A stretch of DNA of 6,253 nucleotides from CAZONU01 sp965370045 (GTDB taxonomy: Bacteria > Planctomycetota > SZUA-567 > JAKLDR01): contig CBDUSI010000173.1 in the NCBI GenBank assembly GCA_965370045.1, forward strand, positions 1-6,253, read 5' to 3'. The translations under genes and the position numbers were made by a program. Positions 5,466-6,253 of the stretch are shown in pieces (within the stretch, counting starts at the first letter, position 1; the number at the start of each line of letters is the position of its first letter). The notes beneath the pieces were generated by a model. It was not told where the DNA came from, ran no database searches, and worked only from the letters and a program-made list of their open reading frames with translations.

Positions 5466-6252
5466 ATTTCCAAGGGCCTTGCCAAGTGCCCCAAAGAAGA
5501 TTCGTGACTTTCAGCCCCATACGAGCCTTTTGATCCTTGCCTCTATATTTGCGAGGATGAGTTTCACCTGGGAGCCAACTCACCCATTTGCCAGCCTCAT
5601 TCTTATACTCTTCGGGGACTCGGGTCGTGTACGAAAAGTCAACAAACTTGCCGCCTTTCTGGATATAGTTAATGGGATAGGGTCCACTGCTGACTGAATC
5701 TGTCGTCTTGTTATCATAACCCACTGACCAAAGAACTGTTCGAGTAGGACTGCTGCCGGCTGTGCCATTTGGCCATTTCCATTTTTCGCCGGGGATATTT
5801 TCCCTGAATGACGCGGCATAGAAAGAAACTGTCGCTGATTGGACAGTACACGTAAAGACTGTCTTGCCACCGATTTTGTTGTTGGGAGGGCCGGGATTGC
5901 CAATACCGGGGTTGTTCTTCACCACGCACTTCATGCCGTTGGGTATCACAATGGTGAACTTTATTGTGTAAGATGTAGGGCCTACTTTGGCAGTGACCGT
6001 TGCGCTCCCAAGCTTCTGCTTGGCCGTAAATTTCGTCTTCTTACCCGTTATTGTAGAAATCGTGCCGTCACCTGTCATTGACCATGTAGCGCTTTCCCCC
6101 GACGAAAGTGAGCACCAGACCTCTTCACCTATGCCAATAGTGGTTCTTGTTCGGCTTGTCGGGATTGTAGCTACCGTTTGGGAAACGATTCCCTCCACCC
6201 TCGTGGTCGCGACGCCATCCCAATCGGGGAGTTTGCCACCACCGCCACCGCC
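5464..6252 (-). CDS. C-terminal part of an Ig-like extracellular protein (5' end cut off)
   Basis: The frame is open to the window edge, and 262 C-terminal residues are visible. They begin with six glycines (1-6), a flexible linker that continues upstream, then KLPDWDGVATTRVEG. Residues about 25-104 form a probable bacterial Ig-like beta-sandwich: RTTIGIGEEV (35-44), ATWSMTGDGTISTITG (55-70), TKFTAKQ and SATVTAKVG, then a final strand TIKFTIVIP. A second domain (about 105-262) is rich in Trp, Gly, Pro and Asn, with PGIGNPGPPNNKIGG, ENIPGEKWKWPNGT, VPEEYKNEAGKWVSWLPGETHPR and an end at GTWQGPWK. No enzyme motif is recognised. I have an unverified impression that this two-domain layout recurs in PVC-group bacteria. 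A role outside the cytoplasm is inferred; the signal peptide would lie beyond the window. A GTG at 6198 is not the start: the open frame and domain continue upstream and no ribosome site precedes it. Confidence 0.8.
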   Translation of the reverse strand, partial: GGGGGGKLPDWDGVATTRVEGIVSQTVATIPTSRTRTTIGIGEEVWCSLSSGESATWSMTGDGTISTITGKKTKFTAKQKLGSATVTAKVGPTSYTIKFTIVIPNGMKCVVKNNPGIGNPGPPNNKIGGKTVFTCTVQSATVSFYAASFRENIPGEKWKWPNGTAGSSPTRTVLWSVGYDNKTTDSVSSGPYPINYIQKGGKFVDFSYTTRVPEEYKNEAGKWVSWLPGETHPRKYRGKDQKARMGLKVTNLLWGTWQGPWK

Positions 6253-6253
6253 A
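6234..6253. repeat. GGN trinucleotide tract coding for polyglycine
   Basis: A CCACCACCGCCACCGCCA-type run at the right edge is read on the minus strand as six consecutive glycine codons. It is cut by the window end, so its full length is unknown. It acts as a flexible linker before the Ig-like domain; slippage in steps of three would change linker length without breaking the frame. Confidence 0.7.

Noticed and set aside
5464..6198. GTG at 6198 as the true start of the Ig-like gene
   Set aside because: The frame stays open to the window edge with plausible protein sequence (polyglycine, then a PDWDG segment), and no Shine-Dalgarno site precedes the GTG.

Overview
The window looks like a stretch of chromosome from a Gram-negative-type bacterium with a GC-rich genome. 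A porin-like outer-membrane barrel ending in a C-terminal aromatic residue and several exported proteins imply an outer membrane. The mix of a membrane-anchored HEAT-repeat protein, a glycine-linked Ig-like surface protein and high GC reminds me of Planctomycetota, Verrucomicrobiota or Lentisphaerota-type bacteria. That placement is a memory-based guess, not something the sequence proves.

Layout, left to right. Positions 2-364 (+) hold the C-terminal part of an unrecognised, strand-rich protein. It converges on a large minus-strand block. That block holds a membrane-anchored HEAT-repeat protein (394-1764), a porin-like outer-membrane protein with a Pro/Ala-rich N-terminal linker (1857-3122) and an aspartokinase of the E. 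coli LysC type with two ACT domains (3194-4516). A good sigma70-type promoter lies just upstream of the aspartokinase, so lysC and the porin gene, 71 bp apart, probably form one transcript. The HEAT gene follows after 92 bp and may share it or use its own weak promoter.

From about 4655 to the right edge the base composition changes sharply: sample 60-base lines fall from about 80% GC inside lysC to 40-50% GC. Two minus-strand genes lie there, 11 bp apart: an Ig-like extracellular protein cut off by the window edge (5464-6252) and a small exported helical protein of unknown function (4655-5452). The Shine-Dalgarno sequence of the second overlaps the stop codon of the first, so they are almost certainly co-transcribed and probably co-translated.

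How the parts work together. LysC catalyses the first step of lysine, threonine, methionine and diaminopimelate synthesis. Nothing here explains why a porin follows it. The low-GC pair is the most accessory-looking part: an envelope or surface module of unknown role with a composition break at its downstream end. I see no tRNA, rRNA, CRISPR array, transposase or convincing intrinsic terminator. No complete new system can be demonstrated from this window; the low-GC pair is the best candidate for undescribed biology.
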